Assembly: GCA_018065165.1 (NCBI GenBank)
Contig: JAGHTV010000056.1
Location: 1-5,201, forward strand
Direction of reading: 5' to 3'
Source: Candidatus Sodaliphilus fimicaballi
Lineage (GTDB): Bacteria; Bacteroidota; Bacteroidia; Bacteroidales; Muribaculaceae
Length of the DNA stretch: 5,201 nucleotides
Shown here piece after piece: positions 4,805-5,201 of this stretch. Numbering within the stretch: the stretch's first letter is position 1; each line of letters starts with the position of its first letter. The notes beneath the pieces are model-generated. The model ran no database searches. It had not been told where the DNA came from and worked only from the letters and a program-made list of their open reading frames with translations. A program made the translations under genes and the position numbers.

Positions 4805-5201
4805 ATGAAAAGCAAAGTATATACCCTCACTGGCGACAAAGGCACAACAGCCCTCGTGGGCGGACAGCGAGTAGACAAGGACAACATGCGTGTTGAGGCC
4901 TATGGCACTGTTGACGAGCTAAACTCACACATAGGTCTGCTGGCAAGTCTGCTACGCGATAGTGACGATGAGGCAACCAAGCACTTGATATTTGTGATAC
5001 AAAACCGCCTGTTCAACCTGGGAGCATACCTCGCCACCGAGACCGATGATGCCCAGAGCCCCGTATACGGACTGAGCGACGACGATGTTAAGGCCATAGA
5101 GACCCACATCGACGAGATGGACGCCACGCTGCCACCCATGAAGAGTTTCATCCTGCCTGGCGGTTGCCACGAGGCTGCACAGTGCGATGTGTGCCGCACA
5201 G
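4805..5201 (+). CDS. Cob(I)alamin adenosyltransferase, PduO/MMAB type (3' partial)
   Basis: Cytoplasmic ATP:cob(I)alamin adenosyltransferase, which transfers the 5'-deoxyadenosyl group of ATP to reduced corrinoid to make adenosylcobalamin. The frame runs without a stop from the ATG at 4805 to the right edge: 132 residues plus one base, of about 185-190 usual for the family. Visible motifs are the N-terminal ATP-binding TGDKGTT (9-15), RVDKD (22-26), AYGTVDELNSHIG (32-44), the core helix with IQNRLFNLGAYLA (65-77), and FILPGGCHEAAQCDVCRT (115-132), which begins the active-site helix. The expected RRAER-like segment lies just beyond the edge. At position 128 there is Asp where I expect His in relatives (H-x-x-RT pattern). 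The start is preceded by the hairpin repeat; the 73-nt gap is too small for a cobalamin riboswitch. Confidence 0.93.
   Translation, partial: MKSKVYTLTGDKGTTALVGGQRVDKDNMRVEAYGTVDELNSHIGLLASLLRDSDDEATKHLIFVIQNRLFNLGAYLATETDDAQSPVYGLSDDDVKAIETHIDEMDATLPPMKSFILPGGCHEAAQCDVCRT

Overview
The window looks like a chromosomal segment from a member of the order Bacteroidales (phylum Bacteroidota). This rests on four things. Promoters match the TTG / TAnnTTTG pattern of that group, with 20-nt spacing in the two clearest cases. Starts are preceded by A/T-rich sequence without Shine-Dalgarno motifs. A short lipoprotein carries acidic residues just after its lipobox cysteine. The first gene resembles the 'four helix bundle suffix' proteins common in these bacteria. 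I cannot assign a genus. All recognised genes are on the + strand.

Layout. (1) The 3' end of a gene open to the left edge (1-284) encodes the tail of a four-helix-bundle-suffix-like protein ending in a leucine-heptad coiled coil. (2) An AT-rich regulatory gap (285-476) holds a good promoter and four TGCAT motifs spaced by near-whole helical turns. (3) A stand-alone TrpB2-type tryptophan synthase beta-like enzyme (477-1856) ends in a textbook terminator. (4) A monocistronic lipoprotein of unknown function (2064-2603) has its own promoter and is followed by three consecutive hairpins, two of which could exchange arms. (5) A same-strand housekeeping cluster follows: tsaE (tRNA t6A modification, 2833-3270), a biotin-protein ligase (3355-4098), a LOG-family nucleotide phosphoribohydrolase (4189-4731) and the 5' part of a PduO/MMAB-type cobalamin adenosyltransferase (4805 to the right edge).

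The cluster genes do not form one pathway. They are small cofactor and nucleotide housekeeping enzymes (t6A, biotin, nucleoside monophosphates, adenosylcobalamin) separated by 73-90 nt gaps. Each gap carries something structured: an octamer-periodic tract before birA, and two near-identical 34-nt hairpin repeats before the LOG and adenosyltransferase genes. Read-through from the tsaE promoter is plausible but not proven.

I see no mobile element, CRISPR array, tRNA, rRNA or defence system. No clearly new multi-gene system is visible. The items most worth a second look are in the intergenic DNA: the phased TGCAT array, the exchangeable double hairpin, the 34-nt repeat pair and the 8-nt periodic spacer.
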